Positions 52,543-60,747 of a stretch of 64,000 nucleotides of DNA are shown here, piece after piece. Source of the DNA: Candidatus Puniceispirillum marinum IMCC1322. Lineage in GTDB: Bacteria; Pseudomonadota; Alphaproteobacteria; Puniceispirillales; Puniceispirillaceae. The position numbers were made by a program, and so were the translations under genes. The notes beneath the pieces are model-generated. The model was not told the origin of the DNA and did not search any database. It saw nothing but the letters and a program-made list of their open reading frames with translations. Each line of letters opens with the position of its first letter. Within the stretch, counting starts at the first letter, position 1. The stretch spans positions 1,860,001-1,924,000 of the forward strand of contig NC_014010.1 of the NCBI RefSeq assembly GCF_000024465.1, written 5' to 3'.

Positions 52543-53631
52543 ATGAATAAACTATTGAAATCTGCTCTGGGCGCAGGAACTGTGCTTGGCTTGATGGTTG
52601 CGGGCGTTACGTCTGCCGCCGCAGTCGATTTTTCAGGCAAGACAATCGAATGGACGATTCCGTTTTCCGAGACAGGTGGCTCTGCCAAATGGGCTAACTT
52701 CTTTGCCCCAATGTTGAGTGAAAACCTGCCGGGCAAGCCGAATGTTGTTGTGAAATTTATGCCAGGTGCTGGTTCAACCAAAGGTGCTAACTGGTTCCAA
52801 GACGAAAAGCACACAGATGGAACAGTGATGTTTGGTTCTTCGGGTTCAACACAATTCCCATATCTGCTTGGCGACCCGCGCGTACGCTATGAATATGCTG
52901 ACTGGAACCCAGTTATGGCATCAGGCACAGGCGGTGTTGCTTATTTGAACGCTGAAGCGGGTGCCAAATTTGATGGTACAGCTAATAATCTTAAAGGCAT
53001 GACATTTGTTTATGGTAATCAGGGCGCGACCCGTCTCGATCTGATTCCGGCACTTGCATGGAAAATGCTTGGCATGAAAGTAGAACATGTCATGGGCGTA
53101 AAGGGTCGTGGTGATGGCCGCAAGATGTTTGAAGCTGGCGAAGCCACAATCGACTATCAGACATCATCTTCATATTTGAAAAGCTCGGCAATGCTTGTAA
53201 AAGAAGGCAAAGCTGTTGCGATGATGACATGGGGCGCTATTGACGCAAATGGCAATATTGTCCGTGATCCTACATTCCCTGATATGCCTACTTTCAAGGA
53301 AGTTTGTGATGCGACTGACGGTTGTGAAACTTCGGGTCCTGCATGGGATGCATGGAAGTCATTCTTCATCGCCGGTTTTCCATCACAGAAGATCGCCTTC
53401 CTTCCTGCGGGTACACCACAGGACGTGATTGATGCCTACACAACGGCTTTCGCAAAGATCAAGGCGCGTTCAGACTTTGCCGAAATTTCAGCCAAGCGCC
53501 TTGGTAAATATCCAATGTTTATTGGTGCAGAAGCTTCAAAAGCGCTTCAGGGTGCCATCACTGTTTCACCATCAGCCAAAACATATGTAACCGACTGGCT
53601 ACAGGCTGAATTTGGTGTTTCGCTTAACTAA
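52543..53631 (+). CDS. tctC: TctC/Bug-family periplasmic binding protein
   Basis: From the ATG at 52543 (TTGGAGGATACA upstream) the 362-aa protein has a signal peptide ending TSAAAVD. Residues of the Bug fold are KTIEWTIPFSETGGSAKWA, NVVVKFMPGAGSTKGANWF, GSSGSTQFPYLLGDP and LPAGTPQDVIDAY. It differs from typical Bug proteins in being longer (usual mature length about 300), with a Cys pair near residue 260 (EVCDATDGCETSG). It binds a di- or tricarboxylate in the periplasm and hands it to TctAB. Confidence 0.93.
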   Translation: MNKLLKSALGAGTVLGLMVAGVTSAAAVDFSGKTIEWTIPFSETGGSAKWANFFAPMLSENLPGKPNVVVKFMPGAGSTKGANWFQDEKHTDGTVMFGSSGSTQFPYLLGDPRVRYEYADWNPVMASGTGGVAYLNAEAGAKFDGTANNLKGMTFVYGNQGATRLDLIPALAWKMLGMKVEHVMGVKGRGDGRKMFEAGEATIDYQTSSSYLKSSAMLVKEGKAVAMMTWGAIDANGNIVRDPTFPDMPTFKEVCDATDGCETSGPAWDAWKSFFIAGFPSQKIAFLPAGTPQDVIDAYTTAFAKIKARSDFAEISAKRLGKYPMFIGAEASKALQGAITVSPSAKTYVTDWLQAEFGVSLN

Positions 53632-53649
53632 ACTACTTTAAACTATCAT

Positions 53650-53677
53650 CCCACAGATTTATTAAAGTGTCTGTGGG
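53650..53677 (+). terminator. Intercistronic hairpin between tctC and tctA
   Basis: Perfect 8-bp arms CCCACAGA and TCTGTGGG enclose a 12-base loop. No T run follows, so complete termination is unlikely. Such hairpins after binding-protein genes protect the upstream mRNA or attenuate downstream permease expression, which fits the need for more TctC than TctA. Confidence 0.6.
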
Positions 53678-53705
53678 GTGCTGTATTTGATAGGTTGAGT
53701 TGGCA

Positions 53706-55736
53706 ATGGACGTTTTTGTAGCTGCATATCCTGCCTTAGTTGACGCATGGCAAATGATACTCCAGCCATCAGTCATCGGGTATTTGTTGCTTGGCGTTGT
53801 GATGGGGCTGGCCATTGGCATTTTCCCCGGTCTGGGCGGCATTGCTGGCCTGTCTCTGATGCTTCCTTTCATGTTTGGCCTGGATCCCATTTATGGTCTG
53901 GCATTGATGATTGGTCTAGTTGCCGTTGTTCCGACATCAGACACTTTTGCCTCGGTTCTGATGGGTATTCCGGGTTCATCGGCTAGTCAGGCAACTGTGC
54001 TTGATGGATTTCCGATGGCCAAAAAGGGGCTTGCCGCGCGGGCATTATCTGCGGCTTTTGCCTCTTCTTTATTTGGCGGCATTATCGGTGCCTGTTTCCT
54101 GACAGTCTTTATTCTGGTTGCACGACCAATTGTACTGGAATTTAAATCTCCTGAATTACTTATGGTATCTGTCTTTGGTCTGTCGATGGTTGGTATTTTG
54201 GCTGGCCGTGTGGCGCTAAAAGGTATTGTGGCAGCTGGTCTTGGTATGCTGGTTGCGACGATTGGCGAGGGACCTTTCAATGGTGAATTGCGGATGTCGA
54301 GCTATGAGACACCCTATCTCATGGATGGCTTCAAGCTGGTGATTGTTGGCCTTGGCATTTTCGCCGTTCCGGAAATCATCGCCTTGTTGCGCAAGGACAA
54401 AGCCATCTCGGAGCGCAACAGCCTTGGCGCAGGGTGGTTTGACGGCATAAGGGACTGGTGGGTTAACAAATGGCTATCGGTTCGCTGTTCACTGATTGGT
54501 GTCATTGTCGGGGTAATCCCCGGTCTTGGCGGTTCTGTGGTTGACTGGATTGCTTACGGCCATACGGTGCAGACAACCAAAGACAAGTCAAAATTTGGGT
54601 CTGGTGATGTGCGCGGCGTCATAGGGCCGGAAAGTTCCAATAATGCCAAAGAAGGTGGTGGTCTTGTGCCAACATTGCTGTTTGGTATTCCGGGTTCCGG
54701 ATCAATGGCAATCTTCATTGGCGCTCTGTCTTTGCTGGGTTCTGGCGAGCTTGAAGTTGGTCAGGTGATGTTGAAGAATAACCTGAATTATACCTATTCG
54801 ATTGTCTGGCTTTTGGCACTTGCGAATGTTTTTGGCACTATTTTATGTATCGCGCTGTCGGGTCAGATTGCCCGTATCACAAATATTCGTTTTGCCCTGA
54901 TCGCGCCATTTGTTTTTATGATTATTTCTTTTGCCGCCTTCCAGTCAGGTCAGAATCTGATGGATTTGGTGGCCTTATTCGGTATTGGCCTTCTGGGTAT
55001 TATGATGCGGCGGTTTGACTGGTCTCGGCCAGCCTTTCTCATCGGTTTTGTATTGGCTAATCCTGTTGAAAACTATGCCAATAATGCAACACAGATTGCT
55101 GGTATCCGTTTTAATCAGAGTCTGGATGCAGGCCTGTCCTATGTAGCCAGTCCTATTGTCATTACCTTGGCTGTTATCACTGTTATTTCGATTATTGTTG
55201 GCCTGCGCCAGGCGAAAAATATTCTGGCCGAAGGGCAGGTGGAATCAGGTGGCAAACGTGCCCCGATGATCTTTTTGCTTGGTCTGATGTGCTTTGTGGG
55301 TTTTGCCCTGATCAATACAGCCAGTATTCCTGACTATGCCTGGGTTGATGCGGTGTTCCCTGTTTTCGTCTCTTCGATTACATTAATTGGCGGTATGGTC
55401 ATTCTGGTTCAGATGATGCTTAAGCCTGAAAATGATGTTGTATTTGCTGATCGTGAGCGCAGCGGCGAAGACACTGATATGGCATTCAAGCTGTGGCCTA
55501 CTTTGGGCTGGTTTGCCGCCTTGCTTGTGATGACCTCATTGCTTGGATACATTATTGCACTTGGTATATTTTTGCTGACATTCTTCCGTCTTCGGGCGCG
55601 TCTTGACTGGTTTCGCGTTTTTGGATTTGCCGGTGCTGGCGTATTTTTCATGTGTTTTATGGCATCCTTGCTAAACCGTGATTTTCCACCTGGTTTGCTG
55701 CAACATCTTGTCAATTTGCCCTGGCCTCTGAGATAA
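53706..55736 (+). CDS. tctA: Fused TctA-TctB tripartite tricarboxylate transporter membrane protein
   Basis: From the ATG at 53706 the product is 676 aa. Residues 1-500 are TctA, about 11-12 TM helices with the two signature loops GIFPGLGGIAGLSLMLPF and GVIPGLGGSVVDWIAYG plus LFGIPGSGSMAIFIGA. Residues about 515-676 contain four further TM helices and the acidic loop of a TctB small subunit (VLVQMMLKPENDVV-like loop, then YIIALGIFLLTFFRLRARLDW). TctB is normally a separate 150-aa gene; here it is fused to the C-terminus. With TctC it imports a tricarboxylate driven by ion gradient. Confidence 0.93.
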   Translation: MDVFVAAYPALVDAWQMILQPSVIGYLLLGVVMGLAIGIFPGLGGIAGLSLMLPFMFGLDPIYGLALMIGLVAVVPTSDTFASVLMGIPGSSASQATVLDGFPMAKKGLAARALSAAFASSLFGGIIGACFLTVFILVARPIVLEFKSPELLMVSVFGLSMVGILAGRVALKGIVAAGLGMLVATIGEGPFNGELRMSSYETPYLMDGFKLVIVGLGIFAVPEIIALLRKDKAISERNSLGAGWFDGIRDWWVNKWLSVRCSLIGVIVGVIPGLGGSVVDWIAYGHTVQTTKDKSKFGSGDVRGVIGPESSNNAKEGGGLVPTLLFGIPGSGSMAIFIGALSLLGSGELEVGQVMLKNNLNYTYSIVWLLALANVFGTILCIALSGQIARITNIRFALIAPFVFMIISFAAFQSGQNLMDLVALFGIGLLGIMMRRFDWSRPAFLIGFVLANPVENYANNATQIAGIRFNQSLDAGLSYVASPIVITLAVITVISIIVGLRQAKNILAEGQVESGGKRAPMIFLLGLMCFVGFALINTASIPDYAWVDAVFPVFVSSITLIGGMVILVQMMLKPENDVVFADRERSGEDTDMAFKLWPTLGWFAALLVMTSLLGYIIALGIFLLTFFRLRARLDWFRVFGFAGAGVFFMCFMASLLNRDFPPGLLQHLVNLPWPLR

Positions 55737-55737
55737 A

Positions 55738-56805
55738 ATGACACTGTCCCCGCGTCATCTACTGTGTTTGCCTGGTGATGGCATTGGCCCCGAAATCATG
55801 CGCGCTACACTAGCCGTTCTGGATGCTGTGACACCTATATTGACCAGACCCATTATGCTGGAACATGCCGAGATTGGGTTTGCCTCACTCGGTACGCATG
55901 GTACGACAATTACCAATGATTTAATCGCGCGTACGAAACAGGCTGATGGCGTTATTCTGGGGCCGGTATCGCATAATGAATATCCGCCTGTTGATGAGGG
56001 CGGATTGAATCCGTCTGGCGTGTTGCGCAAGGCACTTGATCTATATGCGAATATGCGGCCAGCCAAATCATGGCATGGGCTTGTCCCCCATAATGGCAAA
56101 TCCATTGATGTGCTGGTAGCGCGTGAAAATATCGAAGGGTTTTATGCTGACCGAAATATGTATGAAGGTAGCGGTGAATTTATGCCCGTACCGGGGGTGG
56201 CATTGGCTATCCGCCGGATCACCACTGAAGCATCACGTAATATCGCGCTGGCAGCGTTCGAGGCGGCACAAAGGCGGCCAGTCAAGAAGGTAACCGCCAT
56301 TCACAAGGCAAATGTGATGCGATTATCCGATGGTGTGTTCCTTGATGCTGTGCGCGCGGTAGCAAAATTCTATCCAGAAATTACCTATGATGAGGTGCTG
56401 ATTGATGCGGCCGCGGCTTTGCTGGTGCGTGAACCGGAACGGTTTGATGTAATTGTGACAACAAATATGTTTGGTGACATCATCTCGGATCTGGCTTCTG
56501 AGCTGTCGGGCAGTCTTGGTTTGGCCGGATCGTTAAATATCGGTTCCAAACATGTGGCGGCGCAAGCGCAACATGGGTCTGCCCCTGATATAGCTGGACA
56601 AGACAAGGCCAACCCGACATCACTGATACTATCTTTGGCGATGTTACTGGATCATTTTGGCGAGGCAAAAGCGGCTAGTAGCATAACCACGGCAATCGCT
56701 ACTGTTCTTGCTGATCCATCATCATGTACAATGGATATTGGTGGTACATTGGGTACCACGGAATTTACCACGGAATTGATAGCCTACATCAAGGCCAAAG
56801 AGTGA
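55738..56805 (+). CDS. Isopropylmalate/isocitrate/tartrate dehydrogenase family enzyme
   Basis: This 355-aa beta-decarboxylating dehydrogenase carries out NAD- and Mg2+-dependent oxidation of a 2-hydroxyacid with a 3-carboxylate. Motifs are LPGDGIGPEIM, GPVSHNEYPPVDEGG, LDLYANMRPAKSW, the active Tyr region ARENIEGFYADRNMYEG, TAIHKANVMRLSDGVFL and VVTTNMFGDIISDLASEL. It is not a housekeeping LeuB by context: there is no leuCD, and it sits in the tct/tcu island one base after tctA. It likely acts on a substituted malate such as an oxalosuccinate or methylmalate relative. Confidence 0.92.
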   Translation: MTLSPRHLLCLPGDGIGPEIMRATLAVLDAVTPILTRPIMLEHAEIGFASLGTHGTTITNDLIARTKQADGVILGPVSHNEYPPVDEGGLNPSGVLRKALDLYANMRPAKSWHGLVPHNGKSIDVLVARENIEGFYADRNMYEGSGEFMPVPGVALAIRRITTEASRNIALAAFEAAQRRPVKKVTAIHKANVMRLSDGVFLDAVRAVAKFYPEITYDEVLIDAAAALLVREPERFDVIVTTNMFGDIISDLASELSGSLGLAGSLNIGSKHVAAQAQHGSAPDIAGQDKANPTSLILSLAMLLDHFGEAKAASSITTAIATVLADPSSCTMDIGGTLGTTEFTTELIAYIKAKE

Positions 56806-56808
56806 AAA

Positions 56809-57897
56809 ATGCAAACAGGAATTCCTTTCATTTTCATGCGCGGCGGTTCATCGCGTGGTCCTTATTTCAATCAGGCGAATTTGCCAGAGGATCGTGATAC
56901 GCTAAGCGAAGTATTGCTGGCCGCAATAGGGTCGGGTCACCCGCTGAATATTGATGGTATCGGTGGCGGTAACGCGGTCACAACAAAGGTGGCGATGCTG
57001 TCACGCTCGCATGATGACTGGGCTGACATAGACTATTTCTTTGCCCAAGTCAGTGTCGAAGACCGGCTGGTTGATTACAAACCGACCTGCGGCAATATCA
57101 TGACCGCGGTTGGTCCGGCAGCATTAGAGATGGGATTGATGCCAATGACCGAGGGTGTCACAGAAATCAGGATCAGGGCGGTGAATACGGGCGCCCGCGT
57201 AGTGGCCAAAGTTCAGATCAGAAATGGTCAGGTAACCTATGAAGGCGACGCCAGCATAGACGGGGTACCGGGCACCGCCGCACCGGTTGAGCTGAATTTC
57301 ATGGATGTTGCCGGATCATCAACAGGGGCGTTTTTGCCGACAGGAAACCTGCAGGATGAATTTGACGGCATTCCGGTTACCTGTATGGATGTGGCCATGC
57401 CAATGGTGATTGCGAGGGCAGTCGATTTCGGGCTGAAGGGCACAGAAAGCAGGGACGAGCTTGATGCCAATAAGGATTTCTTTGCAAAGATGGAATCGGT
57501 GCGTCTGGCGGCTGGCCTGGAGATGGGACTTGGCGATTGTAGCCAAAGCGTGACGCCAAAATTTGGTCTGGTCGCGCCTGTTGCCGATGATGGTGCCATT
57601 GGAACGCGCTATTTTATGCCATGGTCAACGCACCCGACAATGGCTGTTACTGGCAGCCAATGTTTGGCGTCATGCGCTTTGACACCGGGTACGGTAGCTG
57701 ACGGGATGATGGCTTTGCCTAATGAACGTCCGGCGCGTGTTACATTGCATCATCCAATGGGCAAGATGGAAGTCATGGTCGATTTCGATCTTGAAGGGGA
57801 AACGTTTAACCATAAATCTGCTGGCATGGTGCGTACCGCACGAAAGCTGGCCGAAGGAACATTATTTGTGCCAGCCAGCATATGGGGCGGGGCATGA
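56809..57897 (+). CDS. PrpF-family isomerase (oxalomesaconate tautomerase/aconitate isomerase-like)
   Basis: This 362-aa protein has the PrpF/GalD diaminopimelate-epimerase-like fold in two halves. Motifs are IPFIFMRGGSSRGPYFN, GIGGGNAVTTKVAML, the active Cys in KPTCGNIMTAVGPAALEMG, and ASCALTPGTVADGM. PrpF converts trans- to cis-2-methylaconitate or related; GalD tautomerises 4-oxalomesaconate. It sits 3 bases after the dehydrogenase gene and overlaps the next by ATGA. In this island it could isomerise an aconitate-type product of TcuA. Confidence 0.93.
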   Translation: MQTGIPFIFMRGGSSRGPYFNQANLPEDRDTLSEVLLAAIGSGHPLNIDGIGGGNAVTTKVAMLSRSHDDWADIDYFFAQVSVEDRLVDYKPTCGNIMTAVGPAALEMGLMPMTEGVTEIRIRAVNTGARVVAKVQIRNGQVTYEGDASIDGVPGTAAPVELNFMDVAGSSTGAFLPTGNLQDEFDGIPVTCMDVAMPMVIARAVDFGLKGTESRDELDANKDFFAKMESVRLAAGLEMGLGDCSQSVTPKFGLVAPVADDGAIGTRYFMPWSTHPTMAVTGSQCLASCALTPGTVADGMMALPNERPARVTLHHPMGKMEVMVDFDLEGETFNHKSAGMVRTARKLAEGTLFVPASIWGGA

Positions 57898-58871
57898 AAA
57901 TAGCCATTCTTGACGATTGGTTTGATACGTTACGCAACTTGCCATGTTTTGCAAAACTCGGCGGTCTGGATGTCACAGTTTTCACCGACCACCTAGCCGA
58001 CATAGATGCCCTGGCTTCGCGATTGAAACCGTTTGACGCCATAGTCCTGTTTCGTGAACGCACGGCCATACCAGCCAGTTTGATTGCGCAATTGCCGAAT
58101 TTGAAACTCATTTCGCAACGCAGTGTCTATCCGCATATCGATATCGAAGCCTGTAGCGCCCATAATGTGCTGGTATGTTCGAATATGCATGCGGGGACGC
58201 CATCCTTTGCGGCGTCCGAACATAGCTGGGCACTGATCATGACGGCAATGCGTGATATCCCGCAACAAATGGCAAGTCTGCAAAATGGTAACTGGCAGAT
58301 GGGTGTGGGCAAATCGCTGCATGGACGTTGTCTTGGGCTCTATGGTTATGGGCGCATTGCCAAACAGGTGGCACATTATGCCGCCGCATTTGGAATGGAT
58401 GTGCAATGGTGGGCATCCGAAGATGGGCGAGAGCGTGTGCGGGCAGATGGCCAAAACCTTGCGGCCAGTCGGCATGATTTTTTTGCTACGTCCGATGTGG
58501 TCAGCATTCATGTCCGTTTAAAGCCTAACACCATAGGGATCATAACCGCGCCTGATCTGGCGGCAATGCGCGCCGACAGCCTGTTTGTAAATACGTCACG
58601 TGCTGGTCTTATCGAGGCGGGAGCGTTACGCGCTGCGCTTGATCTGGGCCACCCCGGCAAAGCCGCGATTGATGTGTTTGATGAAGAGCCCATTACCTGG
58701 CGTAATGATCCCTTGGTTACGCATCCCCGTTTAATTGCCACCCCACATATTGGCTTTGTGACTGAGGATGAATTTGAAATTCAGTTTGCCGATATCTTTG
58801 ACCAGATTGTAGCCTATGCTCAGGGTGAACCCATCAATATGATCAACCCCACCGTTTGGGCGCACGCCTAA
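57894..58871 (+). CDS. D-2-hydroxyacid dehydrogenase family protein
   Basis: From the ATG at 57894 (ATGA overlap, GGGGCGGGG upstream) the product is 325 aa. NAD-binding is LGLYGYGRIAKQVAHYA. Active-site residues are Arg in FVNTSRAGLIEAGAL, Glu in DVFDEEPITW and His in ATPHIGFVTEDEFE. It reduces a 2-oxoacid or oxidises a D-2-hydroxyacid. It belongs to the phosphoglycerate-dehydrogenase-like branch without an ACT domain. It ends by overlapping the convergent AbrB transporter gene by 4 bases. The substrate is inferred to be a branched oxo- or hydroxyacid of the tricarboxylate route. Confidence 0.92.
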   Translation: MKIAILDDWFDTLRNLPCFAKLGGLDVTVFTDHLADIDALASRLKPFDAIVLFRERTAIPASLIAQLPNLKLISQRSVYPHIDIEACSAHNVLVCSNMHAGTPSFAASEHSWALIMTAMRDIPQQMASLQNGNWQMGVGKSLHGRCLGLYGYGRIAKQVAHYAAAFGMDVQWWASEDGRERVRADGQNLAASRHDFFATSDVVSIHVRLKPNTIGIITAPDLAAMRADSLFVNTSRAGLIEAGALRAALDLGHPGKAAIDVFDEEPITWRNDPLVTHPRLIATPHIGFVTEDEFEIQFADIFDQIVAYAQGEPINMINPTVWAHA

Positions 58872-59947
58872 CCCTTGCCAAGGCGTGCAATCATCAAAGG
58901 CATACTGAGGAAAATCAACATGACCCTGATAGTGTGATGAAAAGCGATAAAGGCCACATCAAAACCAAAAATTAACGCCAGTAACGTCACCTCATAAAGG
59001 CCGCCAGGGACAAAGGCCAACCACATCGCCAAAAGGTCTGCATCAATCACCATCGAAATGCAAACAGCAACCAGAATATATGCAGTCAAAATCAATGTTG
59101 TGGTGGCGAAGGCATCTTTTACATAAGTCAGCAATTCACGGAATGGCACCCGTGCCAAACGTGCACCAACCGCACCTCCAATAACCACCTGTGCCAGAAT
59201 GACAAACTCATTAACACGCGGAATTTCCAGAATGCCGATCATGTGCAGGGCTGTACTGAGACAAAGTGGACCAAGCAAATGTGCCATTGGCAAACGCAAC
59301 AACCGTGCTATCAGATAGCCAAATAAAGCTGTGCCGAGAAAAGATAATAGCTTCTGCCATGACAGATCGAAAAGGCTCGGCATTGCCTGTAAGGCCGTGT
59401 TCGATGCATAAACTGCGTCCTGCCCCTGAACAAATCCAAGCAATAATGGCGTCGTGCAAAATACGATAGCTACCCGTATCAAATGGAAAAGGGCGACAAC
59501 ATAGTCCTTTTCCACCAAGTCGCGTGCCACAACTATGGCTTCGGCCTGTCCACCCGGAATACTGCACAAAAAGGCTAGTTGTTTGTCATATTTGCGCACG
59601 CGCCGTAAATAAACAAACCCGATGGTGGTAACGGCAATGGTTGTGATCGCCATGATGGTAACAGTCACAAACCATTTTTCCAGATTAGACAGAATATCAG
59701 CGGTAAAATTAGACCCAATCAACACCCCAAGACCAAGGATTACGGGAATGTGAATCCAGCGTGCGACACCCATCCGGTTGCTAATTTGTGGAATGCTGGC
59801 ACCGACCGCCCATACGCCAAATAGACTGCCCATCAGATAGGGTGCCGGAAACCCAGCATATAGAAAGCCGATGCCAGTTCCCAATGCGACTACAAAGGTC
59901 AGAGCCATCTTAGTGATATCAGCCCATAATTCGCCGCGCGTGATCAT
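58868..59947 (-). CDS. AbrB-family membrane protein (putative transporter)
   Basis: This 359-aa protein has about ten TM helices in two repeated halves, each with an AbrB (former ammonia-monooxygenase-like) signature: FPAPYLMGSLFGVWAVGA in the first and LPMAHLLGPLCLSTALHM in the second, plus SIPGGQAEAIVVARDL. Members are predicted transporters of organic acids, commonly near tct genes. It is immediately followed upstream by the GntR gene (1 base), so the two are co-transcribed. Confidence 0.9.
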   Translation of the reverse strand: MITRGELWADITKMALTFVVALGTGIGFLYAGFPAPYLMGSLFGVWAVGASIPQISNRMGVARWIHIPVILGLGVLIGSNFTADILSNLEKWFVTVTIMAITTIAVTTIGFVYLRRVRKYDKQLAFLCSIPGGQAEAIVVARDLVEKDYVVALFHLIRVAIVFCTTPLLLGFVQGQDAVYASNTALQAMPSLFDLSWQKLLSFLGTALFGYLIARLLRLPMAHLLGPLCLSTALHMIGILEIPRVNEFVILAQVVIGGAVGARLARVPFRELLTYVKDAFATTTLILTAYILVAVCISMVIDADLLAMWLAFVPGGLYEVTLLALIFGFDVAFIAFHHTIRVMLIFLSMPLMIARLGKG

Positions 59948-60655
59948 TTAGTCTATTTCTAGATTTTGTGATGTGCTTAATACGGCCAGTCGCGCTTTCA
60001 GGGCTTGGCGTAGGTGCTCCTGCGTAGCTTCTTGAGCCGCATCACCATCGCCACTTATGATAGCAGCGGTGATGGCAGCGTGTTCACTCTGGATAGAGGC
60101 ACGGCGTTCCGGCAGGCTGTAGGCTGTAGCCCCAAGCAAAACCATTAATCGTGACAATCTTTGCATGGTCTCCAGCAAAAACGGGTTGCTAGCTGCGTTC
60201 CAGATCACAAGATGAAATTTGGCATTGTGCGCCGCCAGAACGCTGGGTGACGCATCCGAATTGATTAAGGAAATTTCGGTACTGGCAATCTGTGCAATCA
60301 AATCTTTTTCTGGTCTGCTGGCATGAATTGCCGTCAACCGTGCCGCAAGCCCCTCTAGATGTGCGCGCAGTTCATACAGGGATTTTATATCTGACCAGTT
60401 GAGCTTGCGCACACGCAGGCCATCTGCATCGACATGTAGTAAATTCTCAGCCTTTAATGCGGCAAGAGCTTCACGAAGCGGTGTCCGGCTGATATTCAAT
60501 TCGGCAACAAGCCCGGTTTCGGTTAGCCGCGTTCCGGGGGCTAGACCGCCCGAATTTATCGCCGCAACAAGCATATGACGTAACCGCAAGGCCGCGGGCA
60601 TGTCATTGCCATGTTCCTGAGTGACCTGATTTCCGATTTTATCCCAATCAACCAC
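59948..60655 (-). CDS. GntR-family (FadR/FCD) transcriptional regulator
   Basis: A GTG at 60655 preceded by AAGGAAAG gives 235 aa; the longer frame would run into the tcuA promoter. The winged helix has LTETGLVAELNISRTPLREAL and LKAENLLHVDADGLRV. The C-terminal FCD helical ligand domain (about 95-225) includes HNAKFHLVIWNAASNPFL with metal/ligand histidines. It is divergent from tcuA and probably represses or activates it through the palindrome at 60691-60708. The ligand is likely a carboxylic acid of the pathway. Confidence 0.93.
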   Translation of the reverse strand: MVDWDKIGNQVTQEHGNDMPAALRLRHMLVAAINSGGLAPGTRLTETGLVAELNISRTPLREALAALKAENLLHVDADGLRVRKLNWSDIKSLYELRAHLEGLAARLTAIHASRPEKDLIAQIASTEISLINSDASPSVLAAHNAKFHLVIWNAASNPFLLETMQRLSRLMVLLGATAYSLPERRASIQSEHAAITAAIISGDGDAAQEATQEHLRQALKARLAVLSTSQNLEID

Positions 60656-60690
60656 TGTCTTTCCTTGACTTAACACGCCGATTATTAATA

Positions 60691-60708
60691 TGCATACATA
60701 TGTATACA
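60691..60708. promoter_or_regulatory. Operator-like palindrome between gntR and tcuA
   Basis: The core ATACATATGTAT at 60694-60705 is a perfect dyad. It extends to 18 bases (TGC...ACA ends) with one mismatched pair. FCD-type GntR regulators typically bind short AT-rich dyads of the TNGTNNNACNA kind; TGTATACA at 60701-60708 matches that style. It lies 40 bases upstream of the tcuA start and 36 upstream of the gntR start. Confidence 0.6.
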
Positions 60709-60747
60709 AAGAATAGCATAACAAGTTCAACCCCTAGGGAACATGCA

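Noticed and set aside
55738-56805. 3-isopropylmalate dehydrogenase (leuB)
   Set aside because: No leuC or leuD nearby and the gene sits inside the tct/tcu set, so a housekeeping leucine role is not supported.
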